This document shows positions 1 through 9,621 of a stretch of 58,071 nt of DNA, in pieces. This DNA comes from Flavobacteriaceae bacterium (GTDB lineage Bacteria > Bacteroidota > Bacteroidia > Flavobacteriales > Flavobacteriaceae). Location of the stretch: assembly GCA_029248405.1 (NCBI GenBank), contig JAQWJJ010000005.1, positions 1 through 58,071 on the forward strand, given 5' to 3'. Within the stretch, counting starts at the first letter, position 1. Every line of letters begins with the position of its first letter. The notes below the pieces were generated by a model. The model was not told where the DNA came from. It worked only from the letters and a program-made list of their open reading frames with translations, and searched no databases. Position numbers and translations under genes: made by a program.

Positions 1-2468
1 TATCGCATCACTCTCTAGCTCGTAGTAATACAAATCATACTCCAAGGGGTCTAAACCACCCAATACCTCTGACGCAACTACCGTTAAATCAAAAACAGTA
101 AATCCATCAGCCAAAGCATCATCACACAAACGAAGTGGCTCCGCTGGAACCGTCGCTGCAGGACTGTCACGAACTTCTAAAAATACCTCAACAGCAGTGT
201 AACATCCCGTGAAGTTACTCTCCACTCTGGCCCATACACTGTCATTATATATATCATCATTAGTATAAGGATTGATCAAAGGCAAAACACCGCTTTGAGC
301 ATCTAGCTCCGTACCATGGTAAGTCACCAGTAAATCAGCATTACCACCAGCTAAACCAACCGTAAACTCCTCCAAATCAAAAGCAGCAAAACCATCGTTG
401 TCCGCATCACAAACAACATAAGGAGCAACAAATCCTGGAACAGGAGGGGCGTTTACAATAACAAAAACACTGACCACATCGAAACAAGTCAAGTCATCAA
501 AATTGACCAGTCGGGCATAAATGAGTTCCCCTGGCACGGGAACATCATAAGGCACAGGGAGTACATTGGTGCCAGCCGCCGCATCAGCCGGATCATTATG
601 ATAAGTTATCAAATAGTCTGCGGCTAATTCACCGTCAAGAACTTGAGTGTCATACGTGAGCGGCAAATCTACTGGTTCCGAACCATTATTGTCATTGTCA
701 CAAACTTCTATGGTTTCAGGAGTACCCGCAATCACTCGGGTAAAGTAAATTTTGAATTGCGCCAAGTCAAAACACAAGCCATCGGTGCGCTCCACGCGAG
801 CAAAAATAGTCTGCGGAGATGGTAGCGTTATAAAATAGCCTGTTGGCACAGCAATTTCATTGGTGTCGTCTTGGCTGTCTACCAATGTTTCATAATACTT
901 GACAACATAATCATCTGGATCCTGAGCACCAAGTAGGTCGTCATCATTTTCCGTGAGGTCGAAACTGCCACTTGTAACTCCATCATTACACTTGAATAAA
1001 TCTTGTGGAGGAAATGCCGTTGGTGGCTCATTGAAGAAGACCTCAATAGTATCGGTAATAAAACAAGGGCCTTCAAATCCTTCCACGGTATAAAGACCGT
1101 TGGTCGTGACATCGATACTTGAGCCTGTCTGGCCAGGTATAGAATTCCCATCCTTATACCATTGCCAAGTAAACAAAGGAGAAGAAACTCCCGTATCTAT
1201 AGTCACTAAAAGCCCGTCACAACTCTCGATATTACCCCCCAAAGAGAAGGGCTGGGTGGTATCAATGAACAGATCATCCGAATTGTTATCCTCATCGATT
1301 TCTAAAATCGAATTTGCCGGGTCAATAATTGCCACTAAAACAAATTGAGGTGGTGTCCCAACCAAATTCAAAATGGTATTTCCAGGCTCCGAACCGTTCA
1401 CAGGGATATCTGCAACAGTAAAAACAGTATCTAAGTAATTTAATGGACCACCGCCGACGTTCTGCCAGTAGAAATCAATTCTAGTCCCGGAAGACAAAGG
1501 ACTGGTAGACTCTAAATTCAAGGCCGTATAATCCACAAACAAATTCTGACCATTATCACAAATCACATCTAAGTCATCAATCGTAATGGCGGCATCTGGA
1601 ATTTCTGAATTCACAGCAGTAATTACATTATTGACAATCACCAGATCTTGCCCCGACGTCAGCGCAATATCCACCTGAGTATCTCCTGGCTGCACAATCC
1701 CTTGAAGATCATAAAAATCCAAATCCATATTCCATAAAGTAGAGGAATTTGTATAGCTATTGGTCCCGTTAAAGGCATTATCACCAGGGTTAAGCGGAGG
1801 ATTATCAATAAGAATTGTATTGATGGTCAAAGTCTCTTGATTGGCAAGCGCTGCATCACCTTCCCATGCCAAAAAACCAATTTTAGCCAAATCATCTGTC
1901 GCCACATCAATACCTGTAAGGGTAATGTCTAGAGAAAAATTTCCGGCACCCACATAGTCAAATCCATCAAATAAACTGATCTGATTTTGGGGCAAGGTCG
2001 GCTCGCCATAAATGATGTAAATCATCCATCCTCCATAATTTGTAGTATTGCCACAAGGAATAGTGCCTAAATAATCGGCAAAGGTGTAGGTTCCATTTCC
2101 GTTGGCAGCGACAATATTGGTCACATCTGCATAGTGAGAATTGAACAATCCAAAGCTATTGTTTAATGTAAACGTCCTTGATGCCGTAACAGTAGATCCA
2201 TTCAAGGTCACGGTGTCATCAGCAGGCCCGGAGGCTGACCAATACATGTGGGCCTGAAAGAAGGTCTGTGTCGGCCCTAGGTTCAACGTTGCCGAGCTTT
2301 CGGGCAACAAAACACATGGATTAGGGTTTTGCGCGGCATTTAGCGTATTTCCTATTGCCGTGAAATCGTATTTACCCAATATTTGGGGCACAGTTCTGGT
2401 CAATGGAACCTGGGCGTTCAATAAGAAAGAAAAGAAAATTATGGGGAGTAGAAAAAACTTTTTCATGA
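1..2468 (-). CDS. Large secreted repeat protein, probable T9SS cargo/adhesin; 3' end outside window, start out of frame
   Basis: One frame stays open on the minus strand from 2451 to the window edge, about 817 codons. It begins with a signal-peptide core (FFLLPIIFFSFLLNAQ), so the product is exported. A first domain of unknown type follows to about residue 280. Then come a CARDB-like stretch (about 287-400), an Ig-like stretch (about 405-485) and at least four repeats of about 96 residues, with cysteines near 494, 590, 687 and 782 in a CDxDxDGxxxFDL context. Such architectures in flavobacteria usually end in a T9SS type B sorting domain, which would lie outside the window. The only plausible start, ATG at 2466-2468, is followed by A7 on the coding strand and runs into a stop after nine codons. 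Eight A's would join it to the body as MKKKFFLL. The break may be a sequencing error, phase variation or slippage. Function is not known. Confidence 0.75.
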
Positions 2469-2565
2469 AGGTTCTTTAGAAGGCGTAAATTAAAAAAAAA
2501 TTAGGAGACCCTAATAATTAAAGGGTTAAAATAGACAACAATTTTCGTAAGAATCACCTTATGTG

Positions 2566-2573
2566 TATCTTTG
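2566..2573 (+). promoter_or_regulatory. Probable -7 element for folE
   Basis: TATCTTTG fits the Bacteroidota -7 consensus TAnnTTTG and lies 34 bases before the folE start. The -33 region is poor: a T-rich stretch near 2542 rather than a clear TTG. Confidence 0.5.
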
Positions 2574-2607
2574 TTTTTTAATTAGTAACGACTACTACAA
2601 CTTATAG

Positions 2608-3285
2608 ATGAAATTAGAAAATCAATTAAATGACCTTGATCTTCTTGGCGGAGATCACATCGGCACTTCTGCCCAAACACCCTTGCGTGCAGATGCCTTT
2701 GACAAAAGTAACGAGGAAAAGATGTCAATCATTGAAACGGATGTGCGTCACATCCTCGAAACACTTGGCATGGACCTCAATGATGATAGCCTACAAGGCA
2801 CACCGAAACGGGTCGCGAAAATGTTTGTACAAGAAATTTTTTCAGGGCTACACCCTGATCAAAAACCGAAAGCCTCAACTTTTGACAATAAATACAAATA
2901 CGGCGAAATGTTGGTGGAAAAAAACATCACACTTTACTCGACTTGTGAACATCACTTGTTGCCCATCGTCGGAAAAGCCCATATTGCCTATATTTCTAAT
3001 GGTACTGTTGTGGGTTTGTCAAAAATGAACAGAATTGTCGACTATTTTGCCAAACGCCCTCAGGTCCAAGAGCGATTAACCATGCAAATTGTGGCCGAAT
3101 TGCAACTCATCCTGAACACCCCAGATGTCGCTTGTGTGATTGATGCAAAGCACCTTTGTGTCAATTCCCGTGGTATTCGAGACATTGATAGCAGCACTGT
3201 AACGAGTGAATTTGGTGGCCGTTTCAAAGAAAAAGACACACGACAAGAATTTCTAGATTACATCAAGTTACCCACATCATTTTAA
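2608..3285 (+). CDS. folE: GTP cyclohydrolase I
   Basis: Converts GTP to 7,8-dihydroneopterin triphosphate in the cytoplasm, the first step of folate synthesis and also the precursor for queuosine. The 225-residue chain has the FolE zinc ligands C113 and H116 (TCEHHLLP) and C184 (KHLCVNSRG), with the same spacing as in the E. coli enzyme. The central [20 protein letters not shown] motif is also present. The first 35 or so residues are a poorly conserved extension. A TAnnTTTG element precedes it, and cysS starts 16 bases downstream, so the two are probably cotranscribed. The queuosine gene queE lies about 9 kb away in this window. Confidence 0.97.
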   Translation: MKLENQLNDLDLLGGDHIGTSAQTPLRADAFDKSNEEKMSIIETDVRHILETLGMDLNDDSLQGTPKRVAKMFVQEIFSGLHPDQKPKASTFDNKYKYGEMLVEKNITLYSTCEHHLLPIVGKAHIAYISNGTVVGLSKMNRIVDYFAKRPQVQERLTMQIVAELQLILNTPDVACVIDAKHLCVNSRGIRDIDSSTVTSEFGGRFKEKDTRQEFLDYIKLPTSF

Positions 3286-3301
3286 TTGCGACTTAAGGAC
3301 C

Positions 3302-4801
3302 ATGCGACCAGAAGCCCAACGACTTCATTTATATAATTCCCTAACTAAGGAAAAAGAAACCTTCACCCCCCTAAATGAGGGTTTCGTTGGCATGTATGTC
3401 TGCGGTCCAACGGTCTACAATAATGTACATCTAGGCAATTGCCGTACTTTCTTGTCATTTGACTTGGTCTACAGATACCTGCAACATCTGGGCTATAAAG
3501 TCCGTTATGTCCGCAACATTACTGATGCTGGACACCTAGAAAATGACGCAGATTCGGGAGAAGATCGAATTGCTAAAAAAGCAAGATTAGAATCTCTTGA
3601 ACCCATGGAAGTTGTGCAGCGCTACACGGTAGATTTCCACCAAGTCATGGCACAATTCAATGCGTTGCCACCAAGTATTGAGCCTACTGCAACCGGACAT
3701 ATCATAGAGCAAATAGCCATTATTGAGCAAATTCTGGAATCAGGTTACGCCTACATCACTAACGGGTCTGTTTATTTTGATGTGGTGCGTTTCAACGAAG
3801 ATCAATCTTATGGCAAGCTCAGCGGACGCAAACTTGAAGATATGATCGCCAATACTCGAGAACTTGCGGCCCAAAGTGAGAAAAAAAATCCTCAAGATTT
3901 TGCTTTATGGAAAAAAGCAGAACCAAGACACATCATGCGATGGCCATCACCTTGGAGCGATGGATTTCCAGGATGGCATTTGGAATGTACGGCGATGAGC
4001 ACCAAATATCTTGGCGAACAATTTGATATTCATGGTGGTGGCATGGACCTGAAATTTCCACATCATGAGTGTGAGATTGCCCAAGCAGAGGCCTGCAACA
4101 AAACAAGTCCAGTCCGGTTTTGGATGCATGCCAATATGCTGACGCTCAATGGCAAAAAAATGGCAAAATCCACCGGTAATCATATCTTGCCAGGGGCACT
4201 TTTTTCTGGGGATAATGACAAAATGAGTAAAGCCATCAACCCCACTGTGGCCAAATTTTTCATGTATCAAGCGCATTACCGGAGTATTTTGGATTTTTCG
4301 AATGATGCCTTAATGGCCAGTGAAAAAGGCTTTTATCGCCTTATGGATGCTGTGGCGCTTATGGACCAGCTGCCCGCGAGTCCAAAGGGCACTTCATCAG
4401 AAATTGATGTGACAGCATGGCGTCAATCCTGTTATGACGCCATGAATGATGATTTCAATAGTCCTATTTTGATTGCCCAATTGTTCGAAGGGGCCAAATT
4501 CATCAACACTATAGCTGATGGAAGTACACAAGTCAATCAAGAAGACTTAGCCCTCTTGTGCCAAACAATGAAAGCGTTTTTATTTGATGTTCTAGGACTG
4601 ACACCACCACAAGAAGGCCGACAAGATCATGATCACCTTAAAAGCGCCATGGATTTATTAATTGATCTGCGCAAATCAGCAAGAGCCAATAAGGATTTTG
4701 CCACGAGTGATGCCATAAGAGACCGTTTGCAAGAAGCTGGAATCCAGTTAAAAGATGGCAAGGACGGCACTAGTTTTTCACTCAAAAATCCAAATTCGTG
4801 A
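3302..4801 (+). CDS. cysS: Cysteinyl-tRNA synthetase
   Basis: Class I aminoacyl-tRNA synthetase that charges tRNA-Cys. The 499-residue chain has the HIGH-type motif HLGN at 43-46 and KMAKS near residue 285 as the KMSKS loop. Probable zinc ligands are C34 (YVCGPTVYN), the Cys of HLECTAM near 230 and the HHECE cluster near 254. The C-terminal anticodon-binding part is present ([18 protein letters not shown]), so the length is normal. The stop overlaps the GTG start of yidD by three bases, which suggests translational coupling. Confidence 0.98.
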   Translation: MRPEAQRLHLYNSLTKEKETFTPLNEGFVGMYVCGPTVYNNVHLGNCRTFLSFDLVYRYLQHLGYKVRYVRNITDAGHLENDADSGEDRIAKKARLESLEPMEVVQRYTVDFHQVMAQFNALPPSIEPTATGHIIEQIAIIEQILESGYAYITNGSVYFDVVRFNEDQSYGKLSGRKLEDMIANTRELAAQSEKKNPQDFALWKKAEPRHIMRWPSPWSDGFPGWHLECTAMSTKYLGEQFDIHGGGMDLKFPHHECEIAQAEACNKTSPVRFWMHANMLTLNGKKMAKSTGNHILPGALFSGDNDKMSKAINPTVAKFFMYQAHYRSILDFSNDALMASEKGFYRLMDAVALMDQLPASPKGTSSEIDVTAWRQSCYDAMNDDFNSPILIAQLFEGAKFINTIADGSTQVNQEDLALLCQTMKAFLFDVLGLTPPQEGRQDHDHLKSAMDLLIDLRKSARANKDFATSDAIRDRLQEAGIQLKDGKDGTSFSLKNPNS

Positions 4802-5031
4802 AATGGTTGATTTGGCCATTTTTAGGCCTCATTAAGATCTATCAATATGCGATCTCTCCACTAACCCCATCAACATGTCGCTTTGACCCTACTTGTTCTC
4901 ATTATGCCTACCAGGCCTTAAGCGTCCATGGATTTTGGCGTGGTGGATGGCTTGCCATAAAGCGCATTAGTCAATGCCACCCATGGGGCGGTCAAGGCCA
5001 CGATCCGGTACCCGAGCGCAACAAAAAATGA
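4798..5031 (+). CDS. yidD: Membrane protein insertion efficiency factor YidD
   Basis: Small membrane-associated protein (77 aa) that helps YidC-dependent membrane insertion. The family signature is complete: an N-terminal amphipathic or membrane segment ([14 protein letters not shown]), [15 protein letters not shown] with its cysteines, and a C-terminal [13 protein letters not shown]. It starts with GTG inside the cysS stop region (GTGA overlap), so its expression is probably tied to cysS. Length is normal for the family. Confidence 0.93.
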   Translation: MKWLIWPFLGLIKIYQYAISPLTPSTCRFDPTCSHYAYQALSVHGFWRGGWLAIKRISQCHPWGGQGHDPVPERNKK

Positions 5032-5086
5032 GTGCACCCCCCAACTGAACCCTGGGAGTTTTCTATATTTACCTTAAAATTAAATC

Positions 5087-5920
5087 ATGCTACCATTCAC
5101 CAGCATCACCTGGGCGCCTTCAGAAGGTTTAGACCTTGGCTTTTATACCCTTCAATATTATAGTCTCATGTTTGTTTTGGCCTTCACTTTGGGCTGGTAT
5201 ATCATGAAACGCATCTTTAATCGCGAACAGATCGCGATCGAAAAGCTCGATAGTTTATTTGTCTATATGGTCTTGGCAATCTTGATCGGTGCGCGCCTGG
5301 GCCATGTCGTCTTTTACCAGCCCGAACTCTTCAAAGAGGACTTCTTTTCTGTTTTCCTTCCTTTCAAATTTACTGGCGGATTTGCCTTCACGGGATTCCG
5401 AGGACTAGCGAGTCACGGTGCAGCTATTGGCATCATCATTTCTATGTACTTATATCACAAAAAAGTACTCCACAAAAGTCTTCTTTGGCTTTTTGACCGC
5501 ATCGTCATACCTGTCGCTTTGGGTGCTGTTTTGGTACGATTTGGCAACTTCATGAATTCAGAAATTGTGGGTCACGCCACAGGTACTGATTTTGGCGTGG
5601 TCTTTGCCAATAACGGCGAAGATTTTGCCAGACATCCTGCTCAACTGTATGAGGCGGCGGGCTACATCATCACCTTCGTGATCTTGTGGTGGACTTATTG
5701 GCAGACCAAAAAACGACAACAAGCCGGTTACTTGTTTGGCTTATTTCTGATCTTGCTATGGAGCATCAGATTTGTTGTAGAATATTTTAAGAAGAGTCAG
5801 GGAGGATTCGAATCCGCCTTTGGCAATACATTGACTACAGGTCAATGGCTCAGCATTCCATTTATATTTCTGGGCATATACCTCATTTGGCGAAGCATCA
5901 AAAAACCTATTCAGTCATGA
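5087..5920 (+). CDS. lgt: Prolipoprotein diacylglyceryl transferase
   Basis: Inner-membrane enzyme that transfers diacylglycerol from phosphatidylglycerol to the lipobox cysteine of prolipoproteins, the first step of lipoprotein maturation. The 277-residue, multi-spanning protein has the Lgt landmarks GARLGHVVFY, SHGAAIGI, the signature RFGNFMNSEIVGHATGTDFG with its arginine and asparagine, and HPAQLYEA. The last four bases (ATGA) overlap the start of the next gene, itself a predicted lipoprotein and so a likely Lgt substrate. Only a weak promoter-like TATATTTA (5064-5071) lies upstream. Confidence 0.97.
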   Translation: MLPFTSITWAPSEGLDLGFYTLQYYSLMFVLAFTLGWYIMKRIFNREQIAIEKLDSLFVYMVLAILIGARLGHVVFYQPELFKEDFFSVFLPFKFTGGFAFTGFRGLASHGAAIGIIISMYLYHKKVLHKSLLWLFDRIVIPVALGAVLVRFGNFMNSEIVGHATGTDFGVVFANNGEDFARHPAQLYEAAGYIITFVILWWTYWQTKKRQQAGYLFGLFLILLWSIRFVVEYFKKSQGGFESAFGNTLTTGQWLSIPFIFLGIYLIWRSIKKPIQS

Positions 5921-6414
5921 AAAAAATTTTAAGACCACTGGCTTGGTGTGTTCTTGTATTGTCGCTCACACAATGTGGCGATAAAAAACAAGACGTTAAT
6001 CTGACCAGAACGATTGACTTCAAAAAAGAAGGCGAGCTGACCTTGACAAGAGTCCCTACGGATTCACTTATTGTGACCCTGGATATTGAGATCGCTGAAG
6101 ACGATTATGCCACACAAACTGGACTGATGTATCGGACCTCGATGAAGGAGGATCAAGCCATGCTTTTTATTTTTGAAAAAGAATCACCACTGAGCTTCCA
6201 TATGAAAAACACGGCCATTCCGCTTGATCTTATTTTTTTTGATCAAGACCTCAGAATTGTCAATGTGCTTCGCGATGCAAAGCCCTATGACCAAACGCCA
6301 TTATATTCTGGCAAGCCTGCCAAATACGTGTTAGAAGTCAATGCTGGACTAGTCGCCAAATGGAAATTACTGCCTATCGATCAGGCAGCATTCAGCCGCT
6401 TGACAACAGATTAG
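5917..6414 (+). CDS. DUF192 family lipoprotein
   Basis: The 165-residue product starts at ATG 5917, overlapping the lgt stop by four bases. This start gives a clean lipoprotein signal peptide ending in LSLTQC; an earlier in-frame ATG at 5845 would bury it inside lgt. The rest is a DUF192 domain, with GLMYRTSM, MLFIFEKESPLSFHMKNT, IPLDLIFFD and KYVLEVNAG. DUF192 proteins are small beta-rich secreted or lipid-anchored proteins of uncertain function. The protein probably sits in the periplasm or on the outer membrane. Confidence 0.9.
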   Translation: MKKILRPLAWCVLVLSLTQCGDKKQDVNLTRTIDFKKEGELTLTRVPTDSLIVTLDIEIAEDDYATQTGLMYRTSMKEDQAMLFIFEKESPLSFHMKNTAIPLDLIFFDQDLRIVNVLRDAKPYDQTPLYSGKPAKYVLEVNAGLVAKWKLLPIDQAAFSRLTTD

Positions 6415-6444
6415 CCTCACCCTAATACAGCCCTGTGATCATAT

Positions 6445-6476
6445 AAAAAAGCCCGCTCGAATGAGTGGGCTTTTTT
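6445..6476. terminator. Bidirectional terminator between the DUF192 gene and secDF
   Basis: GCCCGCTC, a four-base loop, then GAGTGGGC (6451-6470) form an eight-pair stem with one G-T pair, flanked by A6 and T6. It lies between convergent genes and can serve both strands. Confidence 0.9.
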
Positions 6477-6496
6477 ATATGATAGAGGAACCGTTT

Positions 6497-9490
6497 CTAT
6501 TGGTCTTCCTCTTCCTTTTTGTCCGCTAAATCAATACCTCGCTTCTTCACAGAGTCGAAGAAAACCGGTGTTGCAATGAACAATGACGAGTATGTACCGA
6601 CTACAACTCCGACAATCAAGGCGAAAATCAATCCGCGTATAGATTCTGCACCCAGCATGAAAATGGTCAGGAGCACAATTAGGGTCGTTACAGACGTATT
6701 TAATGTACGGCTCAATGTGCTGTTCAAAGCAGAGTCAATAATTCTATTCATTTTCCATGAGTTGTGCTCGTTGAAAAATTCTCGAATTCGGTCAAATACA
6801 ACCACCGTATCGTTGAGGGAGTACCCAATTACGGTAAGAATTGCCGCAATAAAGGATTGATCGATTTCCATGCTGAACGGCATGAAACGATAAGTCAATG
6901 AAAACACGCCAAGAACGATTAAAACATCGTGAAAAACAGCGGCAACAGCTCCTAAACTGAATTGCCATCTTCTGAATCGCAGTAAGATGTATAAAAATAC
7001 GACCACCAAAGAGCCAAGCACTGCCCAGAAAGAAGACGATTTGATGTCATCCGCAATAGTTGGACTCACCTTATAATATTCCATTCGACCAGCGGTCTTA
7101 TTGTCATCGTCAGTCACAAAGGCATCGTAATCCATACCTTCTGGCAAGTAGACACCAAGAGCACTGAAAAGCATTTGTTCAATTTCTACATCAACCTCTG
7201 CTCCCGTCTCTTCTACCTTATATTTTGTAGAAATTTTCAATTGATTATTACCGCCGTAAGTCTTGGCTTCTGCACTTTCGAAAACGGCAATCAAATCATT
7301 TTGAACCTCTAGAGCATTCACATCACGATCAAAGCGCACGGTATAAGTGCGACCTCCAACGAAATCGATACCTTGATTCAAACCATTAGTGAATAAAGAA
7401 CCGATACTGATGACTAATAAAACACCCGACAAGCCATAGGCCACTTTGCGCTTGGCAAGAAACCCAATGGCAACATCTTTGAATAAGTTTTTGGTCAGAC
7501 CCGTTGAACATGTCAACGACTTTCCATTGACCGTATATTTGTCAATGAACAATCTTGTGACAAAGATCGCCGTAAATAGGGACGTACAAATACCGATAAG
7601 TAGTGTTGTCGCGAATCCTTGAATAGGACCAGTTCCAAAGACGAGTAAAATCAATCCCGTTAATCCTGTCGTGATGTTGGCATCTAAGATTGAAGACAAG
7701 GCATTACTGAATCCATCGTTTATAGAATCTCGTTGTGATTTGCCCTTGGCCAGCTCTTCACGAATACGCTCAAAAATAAGGACGTTCGCATCGACCGACA
7801 TACCAATTGTCAAAACAATACCAGCAATTCCAGGTAAGGTCAAGACAGCCCCTAGTCCTGCAAGAATGCCAAAGATGAACAAGATATTCACCACCAAAGC
7901 AACATTTGCAAAGGCACCTGCTTTACCATAATACATCATCATCCAGAGCAGTACAATGCTCAAGGCAATAATAAATGAAAGAATACCACTGTTAATGGCT
8001 TCCTGCCCTAAAGTTGGACCAACGACCTCAGCTTGGATAATGTCCGCAGAGGCAGGTAATTTACCTGCACGCAACACATTCGATAAGTCTTGTGCCTCTG
8101 GAATGGTGAAATCTCCCGTAATTTCAGAACGACCTCCTGATATTTTACCAGAGCTTACACCTGGTGCAGAGTAAACAATATCATCCAACACAACCGCAAT
8201 TTGAGACTGGGTGTTGTAGGCGTATTCGGTCATGTCTTCCCATATTTTCGCACCAACACCGTTCATTTGCATGGTCACTGCAACGCGACCAGCCTGAGTA
8301 TAAGACTGCTGCGCATCAACAATCACACCGCCACTGAGTTCTGGTGCATCTTCGCGATTGCCTTTCAACGCATAGAGGCTTGTGATTTCTTCATTAACAC
8401 TTTCATTGAATTCTGGAATACTCCAAACAAATTTCGTGTAACGCTGATCGCCACTGAGTAAGGCGCGAACTTGCGGCATACGCAAATAACCATTAATCAC
8501 TGCAGTATCTTTTAGGCTAAAAGAAGCGAGGCCAGGATTGCTGGCCCGTACAGGCAAAATGCGACCGATAAGTGGCTGCTCAGCAGCAGGGTCACTTTCG
8601 GAGGCCACGTCTTCGCCTCCTAATAAGTCACTTAAGTCATCTTCTTCCTCTGTCTCCTGAGTGGCTGCAGAGGGCTCTGATGAATCGTCCTCAGCGAGTA
8701 ATTCTTTGAGTTTGGCATCTGCGGCAAGTAAAAATGTCGTCACATTTTCTTCCTTTTCAACTTCCCAAAACTCAAGCTGGGCAGTGCTTTGAAGTAATTT
8801 CTTGACACGCTCTACATCTTTAGCACCTGGGAGTTCTACTAGAATACGACCAGAGGTTCCCAATCGCTGCAGATTTGGCTGTGTGACACCGAATTTATCA
8901 ATTCGCTTTCTCAAGACTTCAAAGGCCGATGCAATCGATTCGTCTACCTTACGTGCGATGACCACTTGAACTTCTTCATTGGACATTCCACTTTGGACTT
9001 GGTCTTCTAAACCTTTATTGAAAAATATGTCTGGAGACGCCAAATTGTTTTCACCTGGCAAGGCCTCGAACGCCTCGAAAAAAGACTCCAAATAGGTATT
9101 TTGCGAATTCTTTTGCAATTCATTGGCATCGGCTAAAGCTTGATTGAATGCTGGATCCTTTGTATTATTTGCCAATCCGGCTAGAATATCCTTTACTGAC
9201 ACTTGCAGAATCACATTGATACCCCCTTTGAGGTCAAGACCTTTGTTCAACACCTTGTCCTTCGCTGTGGCGTAATCAATGCCAAAGAATTGAGGCTCTG
9301 TAGCTACAGAATCAATGTACTGCGCCGCCGCAGATTGGCGTTCGGCCGACTGGGTTACGTCATAGCTTTTATTGGCATACGCCTGAGCCGCATCTTCTAC
9401 TTGATTAGCAACATATGTAAATGACAATTGGTACAAACTGACCAAGCCAAAAAGTATCGCAAATACGGTAATGAGTCCTTTGTTTTGCAT
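6497..9490 (-). CDS. secDF: Protein translocase subunit SecDF (fused)
   Basis: Inner-membrane protein that uses the proton gradient to finish Sec-dependent export. SecD and SecF are joined in one 997-residue chain, as is usual in Bacteroidota. The N-terminal helix, the large periplasmic P1 region and the SecD core motif (LDLKGGINVILQ, SVDANVLIFERIREEL) are followed by the SecF half (GIDFVGGRTYTVRF, GYSLNDTVVVFDRIREFF). An acidic, Ser/Glu-rich insert of about 50 residues sits within P1. The start at 9490 (MQNKGLITVF) is chosen over an upstream in-frame ATG at 9577 because a good promoter lies between them. Separate promoter and upstream terminator suggest it is transcribed alone. Confidence 0.97.
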   Translation of the reverse strand: MQNKGLITVFAILFGLVSLYQLSFTYVANQVEDAAQAYANKSYDVTQSAERQSAAAQYIDSVATEPQFFGIDYATAKDKVLNKGLDLKGGINVILQVSVKDILAGLANNTKDPAFNQALADANELQKNSQNTYLESFFEAFEALPGENNLASPDIFFNKGLEDQVQSGMSNEEVQVVIARKVDESIASAFEVLRKRIDKFGVTQPNLQRLGTSGRILVELPGAKDVERVKKLLQSTAQLEFWEVEKEENVTTFLLAADAKLKELLAEDDSSEPSAATQETEEEDDLSDLLGGEDVASESDPAAEQPLIGRILPVRASNPGLASFSLKDTAVINGYLRMPQVRALLSGDQRYTKFVWSIPEFNESVNEEITSLYALKGNREDAPELSGGVIVDAQQSYTQAGRVAVTMQMNGVGAKIWEDMTEYAYNTQSQIAVVLDDIVYSAPGVSSGKISGGRSEITGDFTIPEAQDLSNVLRAGKLPASADIIQAEVVGPTLGQEAINSGILSFIIALSIVLLWMMMYYGKAGAFANVALVVNILFIFGILAGLGAVLTLPGIAGIVLTIGMSVDANVLIFERIREELAKGKSQRDSINDGFSNALSSILDANITTGLTGLILLVFGTGPIQGFATTLLIGICTSLFTAIFVTRLFIDKYTVNGKSLTCSTGLTKNLFKDVAIGFLAKRKVAYGLSGVLLVISIGSLFTNGLNQGIDFVGGRTYTVRFDRDVNALEVQNDLIAVFESAEAKTYGGNNQLKISTKYKVEETGAEVDVEIEQMLFSALGVYLPEGMDYDAFVTDDDNKTAGRMEYYKVSPTIADDIKSSSFWAVLGSLVVVFLYILLRFRRWQFSLGAVAAVFHDVLIVLGVFSLTYRFMPFSMEIDQSFIAAILTVIGYSLNDTVVVFDRIREFFNEHNSWKMNRIIDSALNSTLSRTLNTSVTTLIVLLTIFMLGAESIRGLIFALIVGVVVGTYSSLFIATPVFFDSVKKRGIDLADKKEEEDQ

Positions 9491-9521
9491 TCTGTGTGTA
9501 TTTAGAGTATTTAAAAACGTG

Positions 9522-9552
9522 CAAATATAGTTTTTCAAAAAGGAAATGACAA
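9522..9552 (-). promoter_or_regulatory. Promoter of secDF
   Basis: On the minus strand, TTG (9550-9552), a 20-base spacer and TATATTTG (9522-9529) match the Bacteroidota -33/-7 promoter. The ATG at 9490 is about 30 bases downstream. This rules out the longer secDF frame. Confidence 0.8.
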
Positions 9553-9575
9553 TTATTTTCCTCCGAAAAAACGAC

Positions 9576-9600
9576 AAAAAAGGCCGCTAGAAGCGACCTT
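9576..9600 (-). terminator. Terminator of mdh
   Basis: On the minus strand AAGGTCGCT, a three-base loop and AGCGGCCTT (9580-9600) form a nine-pair stem with one G-T pair, followed by a short T run. It separates mdh from secDF. Confidence 0.8.
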
Positions 9601-9621
9601 GTGCGTGATTTAATTGCGGCA

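Noticed and set aside
5804-5815. GGATTCGAATCC, which resembles a tRNA T-arm
   Set aside because: It is a palindrome within lgt coding sequence; no acceptor, anticodon or D stems surround it.
9491-9577. Longer secDF frame
   Set aside because: The promoter TTG-N20-TATATTTG lies inside it, and the added residues are not membrane-like in the family pattern.
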